Source: Fictibacillus sp. BK138
GTDB taxonomy: Bacteria > Bacillota > Bacilli > Bacillales > Fictibacillaceae
DNA: 64,000 nucleotides
Direction: 5' to 3'
Assembly (NCBI RefSeq): GCF_004216955.1
Contig: NZ_SGXL01000001.1
Span: 124,001-188,000 of the forward strand
Shown: in pieces, positions 8,369 to 17,692 of the stretch
Layout: each line of letters starts with the position of its first letter
How positions within the stretch are numbered: the stretch's first letter is position 1
Notes under the pieces: model-generated
Told to the model about the DNA's origin: nothing
Database searches by the model: none
Seen by the model: only the letters and a program-made list of their open reading frames with translations
Translations under genes and position numbers: made by a program

Positions 8369-9499
8369 TTATACAGTTTGAACTGCTTTTTCTAGAGCTG
8401 TTTCAGGAGCAACATAATCGTAGCCAAGGTCTGTTGCGACTGCTTCATATGTTACATAACCGCCAGCTGTGTTAAGTCCAGCTTTTAGAGATGGGTTATC
8501 AGCGATCGCATTTTGTGCACCTTTGTTAGCGATTTGAAGCGCGTAAGGTACTGTTACGTTTGTAAGTGCGATCGTAGAAGTACGAGGCACTGCACCAGGC
8601 ATGTTCGCTACTGCATAGTGAACAACTCCGTGCTTGTCGTATGTTGGGTTGTCGTGTGTTGTGATGCGGTCAACCGTTTCAAAGATACCGCCTTGGTCGA
8701 TCGCTACATCAACAACAACTGATCCTGGAGTCATGGCTTTGATCATTTCTTCTGTTACAAGCTTAGGTGCTTTTGCTCCTGGGATAAGAACTGCTCCGAT
8801 AACTAGGTCAGATTCAGCTACTGCTTGTGCGATATTCAATGGGTTAGACATTAATGTTTGAATGCTGTTTCCGAAAATATCATCTAATTGGCGAAGACGG
8901 TCAGGGCTAAGGTCGATGATCGTAACATCTGCTCCAAGTCCGATCGCTACTTTCGCTGCGTTTGTTCCTACAACACCGCCTCCGATGATTGTAACTTTAC
9001 CGCGGCGCACGCCAGGAACGCCTGCAAGAAGAATACCTTTTCCGCCTTTTGGCTTCTCAAGGAACTGTGCACCGATCTGTGCAGACATACGTCCTGCAAC
9101 TTCACTCATTGGTGTTAATAAAGGAAGAGTACGGTTGAATTCAACTGTTTCATAAGCGATTGCTGTTACGCCGCTTTCAGTTAGAGCTTTTGCCAATGCT
9201 GGCTCAGCTGCTAAGTGAAGGTATGTAAACAGAATTAGGTCTGAACGGAAGTACTTGTATTCAGAAGCTAGAGGTTCTTTAACCTTCATTACCATTTCTG
9301 CTGCCCATACATCTTGAACATCTTCTAAGATCTGCGCGCCTGCTGATGCATAATCTTCGTTTGTAAATCCGCTTCCTACACCTGCATTGTTTTCAACTAA
9401 TACAGTGTGGCCAGCCGCTGTTAGCGTCATTACACCCGATGGCGTGATCGCTACGCGGTTTTCATTGTTTTTAATTTCTGCTGGAACTCCAATAATCAT
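8369..9499 (-). CDS. ald: alanine dehydrogenase
   Basis: This is a 376-residue enzyme that converts L-alanine and NAD+ to pyruvate, ammonia and NADH, used in alanine catabolism and important for sporulation in Bacillus. Full length compared with the family. Visible are the N-terminal [22 protein letters not shown], the Rossmann motif [22 protein letters not shown], and the catalytic region around AYETVEFN and [26 protein letters not shown] lies 8 nt before the ATG. Downstream of the start of ald lies the gene for a PucR-type regulator, the known arrangement of ald with its activator AdeR. Confidence 0.96.
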   Translation of the reverse strand: MIIGVPAEIKNNENRVAITPSGVMTLTAAGHTVLVENNAGVGSGFTNEDYASAGAQILEDVQDVWAAEMVMKVKEPLASEYKYFRSDLILFTYLHLAAEPALAKALTESGVTAIAYETVEFNRTLPLLTPMSEVAGRMSAQIGAQFLEKPKGGKGILLAGVPGVRRGKVTIIGGGVVGTNAAKVAIGLGADVTIIDLSPDRLRQLDDIFGNSIQTLMSNPLNIAQAVAESDLVIGAVLIPGAKAPKLVTEEMIKAMTPGSVVVDVAIDQGGIFETVDRITTHDNPTYDKHGVVHYAVANMPGAVPRTSTIALTNVTVPYALQIANKGAQNAIADNPSLKAGLNTAGGYVTYEAVATDLGYDYVAPETALEKAVQTV

Positions 9500-9603
9500 T
9501 TGTGAATCCTCCTATATAAGTAAACTCGTTGAGTGCGTTTTCAATTGTGGTTTCAGTATAAAAGGAGGTGGTTGGCTTTTCATTGTTAAGAAACTAGAAA
9601 AAT

Positions 9604-9638
9604 AAAAAAAGCATTTGTGATAATTCACAAACGTTTTT
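9604..9638 (-). terminator. intrinsic terminator, probably of the PucR-type gene
   Basis: Stem TTTGTGA/TCACAAA with a 4-nt loop, extended by A/T pairs; seven T follow on the minus strand. If it ends the 9867-11099 transcript, that RNA runs through the repeat copy at 9682-9810. Confidence 0.75.
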
Positions 9639-9681
9639 CCTAGTGAGGGTTCTTTTCGTAAATTTTGAAAGGCTTGGCAGG

Positions 9682-9810
9682 ATTGATTTCCGTTCCAGGA
9701 TGCTCGCTTTCCTAGGGGCGTGCGGTGAGCCTCCTGCCGCTTTGCGCCTTTAGGAGTCTCACCTGTCCCGCTGATCCCTCAGGAGTCTCGCACCTTACAC
9801 TCCAATCAAT
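9682..9810 (+). repeat. dispersed inverted-end element, short form, copy A
   Basis: About 129 bp with ends ATTGATT and AATCAAT. The inside holds GGTGAGCCTCCT and AGGAGTCTCACCTGTCC, which can fold on each other. Five other copies are in this window. The outer pair is A-T here where most copies have G-C, so both ends changed together. Confidence 0.88.
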
Positions 9811-9866
9811 TTGTCGAAGATGAGTATTAAACCATCAATAGCAACTATCTTCAAGGAAACATTTTT

Positions 9867-11099
9867 TTAAAACAACCTATTTATCTTAAAATCCAAGTAG
9901 ATCATGATCTTTTGATGAGGGCTTTTTAGATCAATGTTGGTAATTTCACCGATTCGCTTTAACCGGTAAAGCAGTGTATTCATATGGATATGAAGCACTT
10001 CTGAGGATTTATTCAGGTTCTCATCCATTGTCAGGTAGGTCTCTAATGTGTGATAAAGCTCTGTTTTGTGAAGCCGGTCATATTCCTGCAAACTCTTTAG
10101 CATTTCGTTCTGATAGCCTTGTCTTTGTTGTTTTTCATAAATCGTATCTAAAAATTGGTAAATGCCAAGTTCGTGATACCCGGTTAAAGAAAGTGTCTCC
10201 CCACCGAGTTTTTCTTGTACCGCCAAAACGCTCGATGCTTCTTTATAGCTTTTCTCGACTTGTGTGAACGATGTTACTAAACTTCCGTAGGCTGCTTTTA
10301 TTTCCGATACAGAAAATCGCTCTTTCATATGAGTGAAAAAGGATTCAACAAATGACTTGGCCAAATCGAGCGGCTGTTCTTTCCCGACTGGAGAGGCGAG
10401 CAGCAGCATTTGGTTCGAGTCAGCGGCAGACAAAAGGACATTTATTTTTTGATTAACAGCAGCCAGGTACAAAATATCTTTTTCCAAGGCAGGTGTGACC
10501 TCTTCCTGCAGCTGTAATATAAAGACAACTGCAGGGAGGACGGGTAATATATTAAGCTCATGCAGTTTTTCTAAAATGCGTTCTTCATGAGGAAGGTTGC
10601 CGGTCAGCATCTTCCAGAAAAGCTCCTGGCGGTTTTCTTCCTTCTTTTTTGTTCCGATCTGCATTTGGAGAAGCTGGCTTTTAGCGGATACAGCAGCTAG
10701 CTTTAAAAGATGCATGTCATCTGCGGTTAACTTTTTTTCAACTTCAAGAACCCAAATATAGCCGAGGACCTCGCTGTTCTTCCTGATGGATACAGCAACA
10801 CGGTCTCCGAGCCCAACTTTCTGAATGGAGCTTACGCGAACGGGGTCATCGCTTTCCTGCAATCTCGGTATCACTCCGTCTTTCCATAAGCTATTCACAA
10901 CTTTTTCAGGAACGCGCCGTCCGATGATCGTTGCGACTCGTGCAGGATCTGTGCTGTCTTCATGCGTACTGTAAGCAAGGAGACGATGGTTCTGGTCTTC
11001 AATGGTAACAGGGCATGACAAAACATCACTGATTTTATCAGCTAAATTTTCGAGGCTTCCGAATGTGCCTTTAAAAGGATCTGTTTGATACTCTTTCAT
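9867..11099 (-). CDS. adeR: PucR/CdaR-family regulator, likely activator of ald
   Basis: This is a cytoplasmic regulator of 410 residues. The N-terminal half is a GAF-like sensor part (VTIEDQNHRLLAYST); the C-terminal PucR-type helix-turn-helix is seen in ETYLTMDENLNKSSEVLHIHMNTLLYRLKRIGEITNIDL. The start at 11099 is supported by GGGAGAAC 7 nt upstream; the 33-codon extension has no ribosome site. In B. subtilis the PucR-family protein AdeR activates the neighbouring ald in response to alanine, and the same order here supports that role. The symbol rests on context and family. Confidence 0.82.
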   Translation of the reverse strand: MKEYQTDPFKGTFGSLENLADKISDVLSCPVTIEDQNHRLLAYSTHEDSTDPARVATIIGRRVPEKVVNSLWKDGVIPRLQESDDPVRVSSIQKVGLGDRVAVSIRKNSEVLGYIWVLEVEKKLTADDMHLLKLAAVSAKSQLLQMQIGTKKKEENRQELFWKMLTGNLPHEERILEKLHELNILPVLPAVVFILQLQEEVTPALEKDILYLAAVNQKINVLLSAADSNQMLLLASPVGKEQPLDLAKSFVESFFTHMKERFSVSEIKAAYGSLVTSFTQVEKSYKEASSVLAVQEKLGGETLSLTGYHELGIYQFLDTIYEKQQRQGYQNEMLKSLQEYDRLHKTELYHTLETYLTMDENLNKSSEVLHIHMNTLLYRLKRIGEITNIDLKSPHQKIMIYLDFKINRLF

Positions 11100-11218
11100 T
11101 TGTTCTCCCGCCTTCAATTCTTCTGTCTTTATTCTACCGAAAAAGTATGGGATATTACAGGAGAAAGGGAGCGGTTTGTAGAAATTGGTAGTAAGCAAAA
11201 TTTATAGGGGGCATCGAT

Positions 11219-12922
11219 ATGAAATTTAGTGAATTTACATATGAAAGACCGAATGTGGAAGAGCTGAAAAAAGCTTTTGAAGAAGCAGTACAGATTTTTC
11301 GTGATGCGTCATCCGCAGATGAACAGAATGAAGCGATGAAAAAGGTTGTTTCACTGCGCAACAGCTTTGAATCAAAAGCGAGACTAGCAAAGATCCGTCA
11401 TACGATTAATACGGAAGACACTTATTATAAGGAAGAACAGGCATTCATGGATGAGAACCTTCCTGTTTATCAAGGGATGGTAACGGCGTTTCATGAGGCG
11501 CTTGTGCAGTCTCCTTTTAAAGATGAGCTAGAAAAGAAGTGGGGCAGCCAGCTGTTCCGTCTGGCAGAATTAAAGGTCAAAACCTATTCTGATGATGTAC
11601 TTGAGGATTTAAAACTTGAGAATAAATTAAGCTCTGAATATGTGAAAGTAATGGCGTCGGCGAAAATTGAGTTTGATGGAAAAGAGCTGACACTTGCTCA
11701 GCTATCACCGTACAGCCAGTCTTCAGATCGAGAAACAAGAAAAAGAGCCAGCTTGGCGGGGAATGCATTCTTGAAATCGAACGAAGAAAAATTCGATTCG
11801 ATTTATGACGAGCTAGTAAAATTGCGTACAGGAATCGCACGCAAACTAGGTTATAAAAATTTTACAGAGCTTGCTTATGATCGTATGGGAAGAACCGATT
11901 ATAATGCGGCAGATGTGAAGGTGTTCCGTGAACAAGTAAAAGAAATTATTGTTCCGCTTTGCACGCAATTAAGAAAGAAACAGCAAAAGCGTATTGGATT
12001 AAACGAACTGAAGTTTTATGATGAACCGTTCAGTTTCACAACAGGCAACCCTAAACCACAAGGCGATGCGGGCTGGATTGTTGATAAGGCAAAGCTAGTG
12101 TTTGCAGGGCTCGCTCAAGAAACGGGTGCTTTCTTCAACTATATGGCTGAAGATGAGTTAATGGATCTTGAAAGTAAGGCAGGCAAAGCTCCTGGCGGTT
12201 ATTGTACGTATCTCCATGATTATCAAGCGCCGTTCATCTTTACGAATTTTAACGGATCTGATAATGATGTGCGCGTGCTGCTGCATGAGATCGGTCATGC
12301 GTTCCAGATGTATACGAGTCGCGGATACGAAGTGCCTGAATATCAATTCCCGACACTGGAAGCTTGTGAGATCCACTCCATGAGCATGGAGTTTTTAACA
12401 TACCCATGGATTGAAGAGCTGTTTGGTAAAGACACAGAAAAGTATTTATACTCCCATTTAACTGGGGCAGTAGAATTCATTCCATACGGCGTAGCGGTGG
12501 ATGAGTTCCAGCATTTTGTGTATGATCACCCAGAAGCAACACCGGCAGAGCGTCGTGCGAAATGGAGAGAACTTGAGAAAACATACTTGCCTCACCGTGA
12601 TTATAATGGAGTGGAGTATCTGGAAAACGGCGGATTTTGGCATAGACAAGGCCACATTTTCCGTTCGCCGTTCTATTATATCGACTACACGCTAGCTCAG
12701 ATTTGTGCGCTTCAGTTCTGGAAGCGATCTGTTGAAAACCGTGAAGGTGCTTGGGAGGACTATTTCGCTCTTTGTCAAAAAGGAGGAAGCCTTCCATTCA
12801 CGAAACTAGTGGAAGAAGCGGGATTGATCTCGCCATTTGAAAAAGGCTGTGTATCGTCAGTCGCAGGGGAAGTAGAGAAGTTCCTTTCCGCCATTGATGA
12901 GGAGCAGTTTGCGAAAGCTTAA
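11219..12922 (+). CDS. M3-family oligoendopeptidase (PepF-like)
   Basis: This is a 567-residue cytoplasmic zinc peptidase of the thimet/PepF class that cuts short peptides. The active site HEIGHAFQMYTSRG (HEXXH) with downstream EACEIHSMSMEFL (third zinc ligand Glu) is complete. The N-terminal part is the usual all-helical M3 region. Full length for the short PepF subgroup. An AGGGGG ribosome site lies 7 nt before the ATG. It is divergent from the PucR-type regulator and ends in a good terminator. Confidence 0.9.
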   Translation: MKFSEFTYERPNVEELKKAFEEAVQIFRDASSADEQNEAMKKVVSLRNSFESKARLAKIRHTINTEDTYYKEEQAFMDENLPVYQGMVTAFHEALVQSPFKDELEKKWGSQLFRLAELKVKTYSDDVLEDLKLENKLSSEYVKVMASAKIEFDGKELTLAQLSPYSQSSDRETRKRASLAGNAFLKSNEEKFDSIYDELVKLRTGIARKLGYKNFTELAYDRMGRTDYNAADVKVFREQVKEIIVPLCTQLRKKQQKRIGLNELKFYDEPFSFTTGNPKPQGDAGWIVDKAKLVFAGLAQETGAFFNYMAEDELMDLESKAGKAPGGYCTYLHDYQAPFIFTNFNGSDNDVRVLLHEIGHAFQMYTSRGYEVPEYQFPTLEACEIHSMSMEFLTYPWIEELFGKDTEKYLYSHLTGAVEFIPYGVAVDEFQHFVYDHPEATPAERRAKWRELEKTYLPHRDYNGVEYLENGGFWHRQGHIFRSPFYYIDYTLAQICALQFWKRSVENREGAWEDYFALCQKGGSLPFTKLVEEAGLISPFEKGCVSSVAGEVEKFLSAIDEEQFAKA

Positions 12923-12942
12923 ATAAGTGTTCGATTGAGGGG

Positions 12943-12975
12943 AAACCGGCCTGAGTGCCGGTTTTTCTTTTTTGA
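12943..12975 (+). terminator. intrinsic terminator of the oligoendopeptidase gene
   Basis: 8-bp stem AAACCGGC with its complement, loop CTGAGT, then a T-rich tract. Confidence 0.88.
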
Positions 12976-13030
12976 TTTGAGAGTGTAGAGGGTAAGGGGT
13001 ATGTAGTGTGCGGAAATTGTCGAGGAATGA

Positions 13031-13135
13031 CATCTCGTGGATAAAAGACAAAAACTTTTGGATTTAAGGGCCAAACTCGTGGATAAAGAAGCAAAAGTTT
13101 TGGATTGAGCACCAAAACTTTTGGAGTTATTCAGC
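13031..13135 (-). repeat. 21-bp array, family 2 (first locus), five units
   Basis: GGAT or GGAG cores start at 13039, 13060, 13081, 13102 and 13123, exactly 21 bp apart. On the plus strand the core is about AAACTTTTGGAT, followed by a variable part. The leader GGAAATTGTCGAGGAATGA starts at 13012, 27 bp before the first core. The same leader and spacing recur at 55201. The rest of 12976-13352 shows no gene. Confidence 0.9.
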
Positions 13136-13352
13136 AAAACCGTTGTGTATACCTAGGGGTGTATCCCAATTCGGTTCGTTTCGGCAACCGAAACTGTACA
13201 TTATTTGAAGAATTATTGACACTTGCATCGGGCATGCTGATTTCAGCGGTTATTAAGTTTGGAATTAGGGTGCAGAATGGTAAAATGAAGTTGGGGAACG
13301 TGTAGAAAAGATATAAGAAACTACATTTTGTGTTGAAAAGGAGTAATACACT

Positions 13353-13886
13353 ATGGCTGAAACGAAACAGCGTAATTATACACCGCTTATTATCGGGTTA
13401 TCGATTGCGATCAATGTATTGGTTGCCGTGCTCTTCTTCTTGCCCGAGTATGAAGGGGAGATCGCATTTGATGTAACTTTGCTGCCGCGATTGAATGCAA
13501 TCTTTAACAGCTTTACATTCGTTTTTTTACTGGCTGCTCTTTATTTCATTAAGCAGAAGAACATAACGCTTCATAAACGGTTCATTTTTGCCGCGTTTAC
13601 GAGTACGACTTTCTTTCTGCTTTCTTATGTGACGTATCACTATTTAACGGAATCAACATCTTACGGCGGAGAGGGTCCGCTTAAGTATATTTATTTCTTT
13701 ATATTGATCACACACATTCTGCTTGCGATCGTGATTGTGCCGCTTGCTTTGATCACTGTAACACGCGGATTGAACATGCAGGTGGAGAGACACCGCAAGA
13801 TCGCTCGCTGGACGATGCCGTTATGGCTGTATGTAAGTTTAACAGGTGTACTCGTCTATTTGATGATAGCACCTTATTATGCATAA
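13353..13886 (+). CDS. DUF420 membrane protein (YozB/CtaM type)
   Basis: This is a 177-residue protein with four or five membrane helices. It matches the DUF420 family, including B. subtilis YozB and the CtaM protein needed for aa3-type (heme-copper) oxidase assembly. Conserved His residues lie in NITLHKRFIF, VTYHYLTES and THILLAIVIVPLA, and the C-terminal RHRKIARWTMPLWLYVSLTGV is typical. Length equals the family. AAAGGAG lies 7-8 nt before the ATG. It is not near the cta cluster here. Role by family only. Confidence 0.88.
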   Translation: MAETKQRNYTPLIIGLSIAINVLVAVLFFLPEYEGEIAFDVTLLPRLNAIFNSFTFVFLLAALYFIKQKNITLHKRFIFAAFTSTTFFLLSYVTYHYLTESTSYGGEGPLKYIYFFILITHILLAIVIVPLALITVTRGLNMQVERHRKIARWTMPLWLYVSLTGVLVYLMIAPYYA

Positions 13887-13893
13887 AAAAGAG

Positions 13894-13928
13894 AAGGCTT
13901 TTGCTGAGGTTTTTTTAGCAAAAGCCTT
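13894..13928. terminator. bidirectional intrinsic terminator
   Basis: 12-bp stem AAGGCTTTTGCT with its complement and T tracts both ways; it serves the genes ending at 13886 and 13946. Confidence 0.9.
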
Positions 13929-13945
13929 TTTGTTTTGTATAGCTT

Positions 13946-14565
13946 TTAGTAAGCGATACCGACGCGTGACTCAGAGAAACGCGGCTCTCTGATGAGAGAA
14001 AAAGTGAAATGTGCGGTGTCACCTGTACTGATTTTGCTGCCGTCCACAGGCAAGAAATCTTTTTCCACCCGATATGTTCCAGTGATCTCACCGTCCGGCA
14101 AGTAAGTCGGGCAAACGATCGTCCAGTCCAGACCGCTTTCTTTTAAAAGAGTATACGCTTTATGGTGATCTTCAGCTGCTCTTGTTAATTTTCGCTTTGA
14201 TTCAGAAGACTGGTAGCGCAGCAGATCAGGTTCAGTGCGGCTCTGCAATATGCCAGCCGTACCAACCGATATGATTCGTGATACGCCTTCTTTTTTCATT
14301 GTCTCTATAATGGCATGCTTTCAGAAAGAACGTTTCCGCCGTCAGTGGAGAGAGCGCTGACCACCATATCGCTACCCGATATGGCTTCTTCTATTTGCTC
14401 TTTATTTAAGACATTTCCGTGTGTATACGTTATTTTTTCTAAAATAGATGATGGGAGTTTGTCTGGGTGGCGAAGAAGAGCATGCACTTTCATTCCATCT
14501 TGAATGGCAAGTTCTGCAATTCTTTGTCCTACTCTTCCCGAAGCACCTAAAAGTAGTAATTTCAT
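13946..14565 (-). pseudogene. frameshifted NAD(P)-binding (NmrA/YwnB-like) protein gene
   Basis: Two frames together make one atypical short-chain dehydrogenase. The first (14565-14305) begins MKLLLLGASGRVGQRIAELA, with the GxxGxxG dinucleotide site, and stops right after SESMPL. The second (14299-13946) picks up at KKEGVSRIISVGTAG and runs to the normal C terminus. The join near 14306-14311 needs one base added (or two removed) to restore MPL-x-ETMKKEG. No slippery site is visible, so a true frameshift mutation or a sequencing error is likelier than programmed shifting. Both halves look otherwise intact, so the lesion is recent or artefactual. Confidence 0.82.
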
Positions 14566-14722
14566 GTGAATACCTCCTGCGGTTAGGTATCTTTATCATA
14601 TCATTTAAGCTTTCTTGAAAAAAATCTAACAAAGTGTAAATTTTACTAAGCAAATTAAAAGATTTTTAATTTCTTCTCATGCTAAGATAGGAAATATTGT
14701 TTAGATGAAAGAGGTGAACACA

Positions 14723-16060
14723 ATGGCTGTAGAAGAAGCGCGTTTTGGTACGATTCAAGAAAACCGGATTATCCCTTTATGGAGTTTAACGGTGTGGCTG
14801 GTTGTCATGAATACGACCATGTTTAATGTTGCTCTTCCGAGTGTCATTTCACAGTTTGATTTAAGTCCTACGGCTGGTTCCTGGATCGTATCAGGTTATT
14901 CCATTGTGTTTGCCTTGTCGACGATTACATTCAGCCGCTTGTCTGATTTTATACCGATTGGCAAGTTATTGATGACGGGGCTAGTCATATTAGGCATCGC
15001 ATCGATCATCGGCTATTTTGCTAACAGCTTTGTTTTTGTGCTGGTCAGCCGCATGGTACAGGCGATGGGAGCCGGAGCTGTTCCGGGACTCGGAATGGTG
15101 CTTGCGACAAGGTATATTCCGATCTCAAGACGAGGACGCGCAATGTCTTTTATTTCGTCGGCTGCATCTCTTGGTTTTGGACTCGGGCCAGTGATTGGCG
15201 GAGGCATCACACAGCTTCTCGGATGGAACTTCTTATTTATCGTGACAGGACTTGTATTGCTGCTGCTGCCTATTTTTAAAATATATCTGCCTGTAGAACA
15301 AAGAAGGGCCGGTTCTTTTGATTTTGTCGGAGCCCTCTTAACAGGTGGAGGAGTTACTACTCTTTTACTCTACCTTTCCTCGTTCTCTTTCTGGCAGCTT
15401 GGATTGAGTGTCTTGTTCTTTACGATTCTTGTGTTGTATTCAAAGAAAAAAGCGGAGCCTTTTATTCGGATCAATCTGTTTAAAAACAGCACGTATGTAT
15501 CTCTTTTGCTTGTTGGGCTCATAGCGTTCATGACTCACTTTGCTTTCTTGTTTGTTATGCCTGTGATGCTTTCTAATCTGTTTCAAAAAGAACCCGCTGT
15601 TATAGGTTTAGTCATTTTTCCTGGAGCCATGCTATCCGCGTTTGCTGCTATATTCGTGGGGCGCTGGATCGACCGTTTTGGCAATCTTCCTGTCATGCGT
15701 GCGGGTCTTCTGTCGTTGCTGGTATCAGCAGTGCTGTTTTCGCTTCTAGGAACAAAAGCGTTTTACATGACAGCTATCTTTTATATGTTTACGAGCATAG
15801 GGTTCTCCAGTCTTACTTCTAGTTTGGCAAACGAGAATTCTAGAATCTTAAATAAAGACGAAGTAGGTTCTGGCATGGGGATGCTCCAGCTGGTGCAATT
15901 CTTCGGCGGAGCACTTGGCGTGGCTATTGCGGGACTCTTGATTGAAGGGCAAAGAGCTTTTGCATTAGAAGTCGTATACCGAAATGTGTTTATTTTCTAT
16001 ACGATTCTCGTATGTATAGCGATCGCGATCTATCATTTCAAAATAAAGAAAAAAGTGTAA
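14723..16060 (+). CDS. MFS drug/cation exporter, Tet(K/L)-like subgroup
   Basis: This is a proton-coupled exporter of 445 residues with 12-14 helices. Landmarks are MNTTMFNVALPSVISQF (helix 1), SGYSIVFALSTITFSRLSDF (motif A region), and GLGMVLATRYIP with ISSAASLGFGLGPVIGG (antiporter motif C), close in pattern to Tet(L)-type proteins. The start at 14723 has AGAGGTG 7 nt upstream; the ATG at 14705 does not. Its terminator overlaps the stop. The substrate is open: tetracyclines, monovalent cations and other drugs are all known in this group. Confidence 0.85.
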   Translation: MAVEEARFGTIQENRIIPLWSLTVWLVVMNTTMFNVALPSVISQFDLSPTAGSWIVSGYSIVFALSTITFSRLSDFIPIGKLLMTGLVILGIASIIGYFANSFVFVLVSRMVQAMGAGAVPGLGMVLATRYIPISRRGRAMSFISSAASLGFGLGPVIGGGITQLLGWNFLFIVTGLVLLLLPIFKIYLPVEQRRAGSFDFVGALLTGGGVTTLLLYLSSFSFWQLGLSVLFFTILVLYSKKKAEPFIRINLFKNSTYVSLLLVGLIAFMTHFAFLFVMPVMLSNLFQKEPAVIGLVIFPGAMLSAFAAIFVGRWIDRFGNLPVMRAGLLSLLVSAVLFSLLGTKAFYMTAIFYMFTSIGFSSLTSSLANENSRILNKDEVGSGMGMLQLVQFFGGALGVAIAGLLIEGQRAFALEVVYRNVFIFYTILVCIAIAIYHFKIKKKV

Positions 16061-16098
16061 GCCAGTTTGGTGAAACCCGAACGGCTTGCACTTTTTTT
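16049..16098 (+). terminator. intrinsic terminator of the MFS gene
   Basis: AAAGTGTAAGCC pairs with GGCTTGCACTTT (one G-T pair) and is followed by seven T in all. The 5' arm overlaps the stop codon. Confidence 0.85.
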
Positions 16099-16191
16099 GT
16101 GCGGAATTTTAATAAGGCAGCTTATTCATATATGAAATGAAGTAAATAGTCTAGGGCAAAATCTCGAAAACAGTTTGGGAAATAAATTGTT

Positions 16192-16206
16192 GGGGGTCAG
16201 ACCCCC
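16192..16206. repeat. perfect 15-nt palindrome GGGGGTCAGACCCCC
   Basis: A single GC-rich inverted repeat within an otherwise featureless, AT-rich 220-bp gap. I see it once in the window. Its role is unknown; no T tract follows, so it is not a normal terminator. Confidence 0.6.
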
Positions 16207-16322
16207 CTATTATAAAAAGTTGTAGAACTTTGTCAGAAAATGCCGATAAGTAAACTGGAAAGATAAACAGGCTAATCATTAAGCATCCATATAAATGATT
16301 GTGAAAGGACGAGGGAATAATC

Positions 16323-16637
16323 GTGGAAAGAAATAAAGAACTGATTGACTCATTAATTAAGTTTCAGAAACTATTAAACACACACCCAGATAATGTTGAT
16401 TCCATTCCGGTTTTCACAAATTACATACGCTCTTTTTTACGCATCAAACCCATGGGCAGAACACTGCCTACTATTGAAGTTATGACTTTATTAAAGAAAG
16501 AAAAGCCCCAAATGTTTTATCTACTGAAACGGCATTCGAAAGACGATATCATGACGATGTTAACGTATTTAAATATGGATTATGATCAAGCTCAAATTAA
16601 GATTGAACGAATTTTACAAGGGGAAGTCATCGCATAA
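16323..16637 (+). CDS. conserved-looking small helical protein, unknown
   Basis: This is a 104-residue cytoplasmic protein starting with GTG, with GAGGGA about 7 nt upstream. It is mostly helical, with no cysteine, signal peptide or membrane segment. PMGRTLPTIEVMTLLKKEKPQMFYLLKRH in the middle looks conserved in character, but I recognise no family. The stop lies in the loop of a strong terminator, which supports it being a real single gene. Confidence 0.65.
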   Translation: MERNKELIDSLIKFQKLLNTHPDNVDSIPVFTNYIRSFLRIKPMGRTLPTIEVMTLLKKEKPQMFYLLKRHSKDDIMTMLTYLNMDYDQAQIKIERILQGEVIA

Positions 16638-16652
16638 GTGCGATGATTTTTT
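16627..16652 (+). terminator. intrinsic terminator containing a stop codon
   Basis: Stem TCATCGCA/TGCGATGA, loop TAAG (which contains the stop codon of the preceding gene), then TTTTTT. Confidence 0.88.
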
Positions 16653-16699
16653 CATTTCATGTACTTTCGTTATAATGTAGAAAAAAAGGAGTGAGAGAA

Positions 16700-17569
16700 T
16701 TGAAGACAATCGGATTTATTGGAACAGGCGTTATGGGAAAAAGCATGGCTGGCCACTTGATGAAAGCGGGACATCCCGTTCATGTTTATACACGAACGAA
16801 AGAAAAAGCGAATGACCTCCTTGATAATGGTGCGAAATGGGCCGAAGCACCGAAGGATATTGCACAAAATTGTGATGTGATCATCACGATGGTAGGCTAT
16901 CCTCAGGATGTCGAAGAAGTATATTTAGGTACTGATGGTCTTATTGAACACGCTAAGGAAGGTTCCTATTTAATCGATATGACGACTTCAAGTCCTCAGC
17001 TCGCTCAAAAAATTGAAAAAGCAGCTGCTGAAAAAAATCTTGCAGCCTTGGATGCACCCGTTTCAGGCGGCGATATCGGAGCAAGGGATGCTAAATTGTC
17101 CATCATGGTCGGCGGCGACGAATCAGCATTTAAGGAACTTCTTCCAATCTTCTCTAAAATGGGAACAAACGTCGTATATCAAGGGAAAGCAGGCTCTGGT
17201 CAGCATACAAAAATGTGCAACCAGATCGCGATTGCATCCGGAATGATTGGTGTATGTGAAGCGATTTTATATGCTGAAAAAGCAGGACTGAACCCGGAAA
17301 CTGTGCTGAAGAGCATTGAATCAGGAGCAGCGGGAAGCTGGAATTTAAGCAACCTTGGTCCAAGAATGTTAAAAGGTGATTTTGCACCTGGATTTTACGT
17401 GAAACATTTCATCAAAGACATGACGATTGCTTTGAACTCTGCTGAAGAAATGGGATTGTTGACGCCAGGATTATCTTTAGCTAAAAAGCTGTACGAAGAA
17501 CTGGCGGAAATGGGAGAAGAAGATAGCGGAACACATGCATTGTATAAGCGTCTAGCAAACCAGGGTTAA
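16700..17569 (+). CDS. 3-hydroxyisobutyrate dehydrogenase-family oxidoreductase
   Basis: This is a beta-hydroxyacid dehydrogenase of 289 residues, NAD(P)-dependent. It shows the N-terminal dinucleotide site IGFIGTGVMGKSMAGHL, the substrate motif DAPVSGGDIGARDAKLSIMVGG, and the catalytic Lys region GSGQHTKMCNQIA. It resembles B. subtilis YkwC. The frame opens with GTG at 16691, but AAGGAG overlaps that codon; the TTG at 16700 is 8 nt downstream and gives the usual MKTIGFIG start. The true substrate is not known. Confidence 0.88.
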   Translation: MKTIGFIGTGVMGKSMAGHLMKAGHPVHVYTRTKEKANDLLDNGAKWAEAPKDIAQNCDVIITMVGYPQDVEEVYLGTDGLIEHAKEGSYLIDMTTSSPQLAQKIEKAAAEKNLAALDAPVSGGDIGARDAKLSIMVGGDESAFKELLPIFSKMGTNVVYQGKAGSGQHTKMCNQIAIASGMIGVCEAILYAEKAGLNPETVLKSIESGAAGSWNLSNLGPRMLKGDFAPGFYVKHFIKDMTIALNSAEEMGLLTPGLSLAKKLYEELAEMGEEDSGTHALYKRLANQG

Positions 17570-17588
17570 AAGCCCTGGTTTTATTTTT
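17558..17588 (+). terminator. intrinsic terminator
   Basis: Stem AACCAGGG with its complement CCCTGGTT and a following T-rich tract; it overlaps the end of the preceding gene. Confidence 0.88.
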
Positions 17589-17597
17589 GTACTTTAC

Positions 17598-17617
17598 AAA
17601 GCGTAATAATTACGATT
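17598..17617 (+). promoter_or_regulatory. Zur operator
   Basis: AAGCGTAATAATTACGATTT contains the CGTAAT-A-ATTACG palindrome of the Bacillus Zur consensus. It lies 75 bp before the ycgR-type start, so the two-gene unit should be repressed when zinc is sufficient. Confidence 0.88.
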
Positions 17618-17692
17618 TAATATAAAGTGGTTAAATACAAAATTAATAGATTACATAAATGGATCAAAACGATAGGAAGGGAGATTCGTGTG

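Noticed and set aside
14300-14320. Programmed frameshift in the YwnB-like gene
   Set aside because: No slippery heptamer, no stimulating hairpin or internal ribosome-like site at the join; mutation or read error is simpler.
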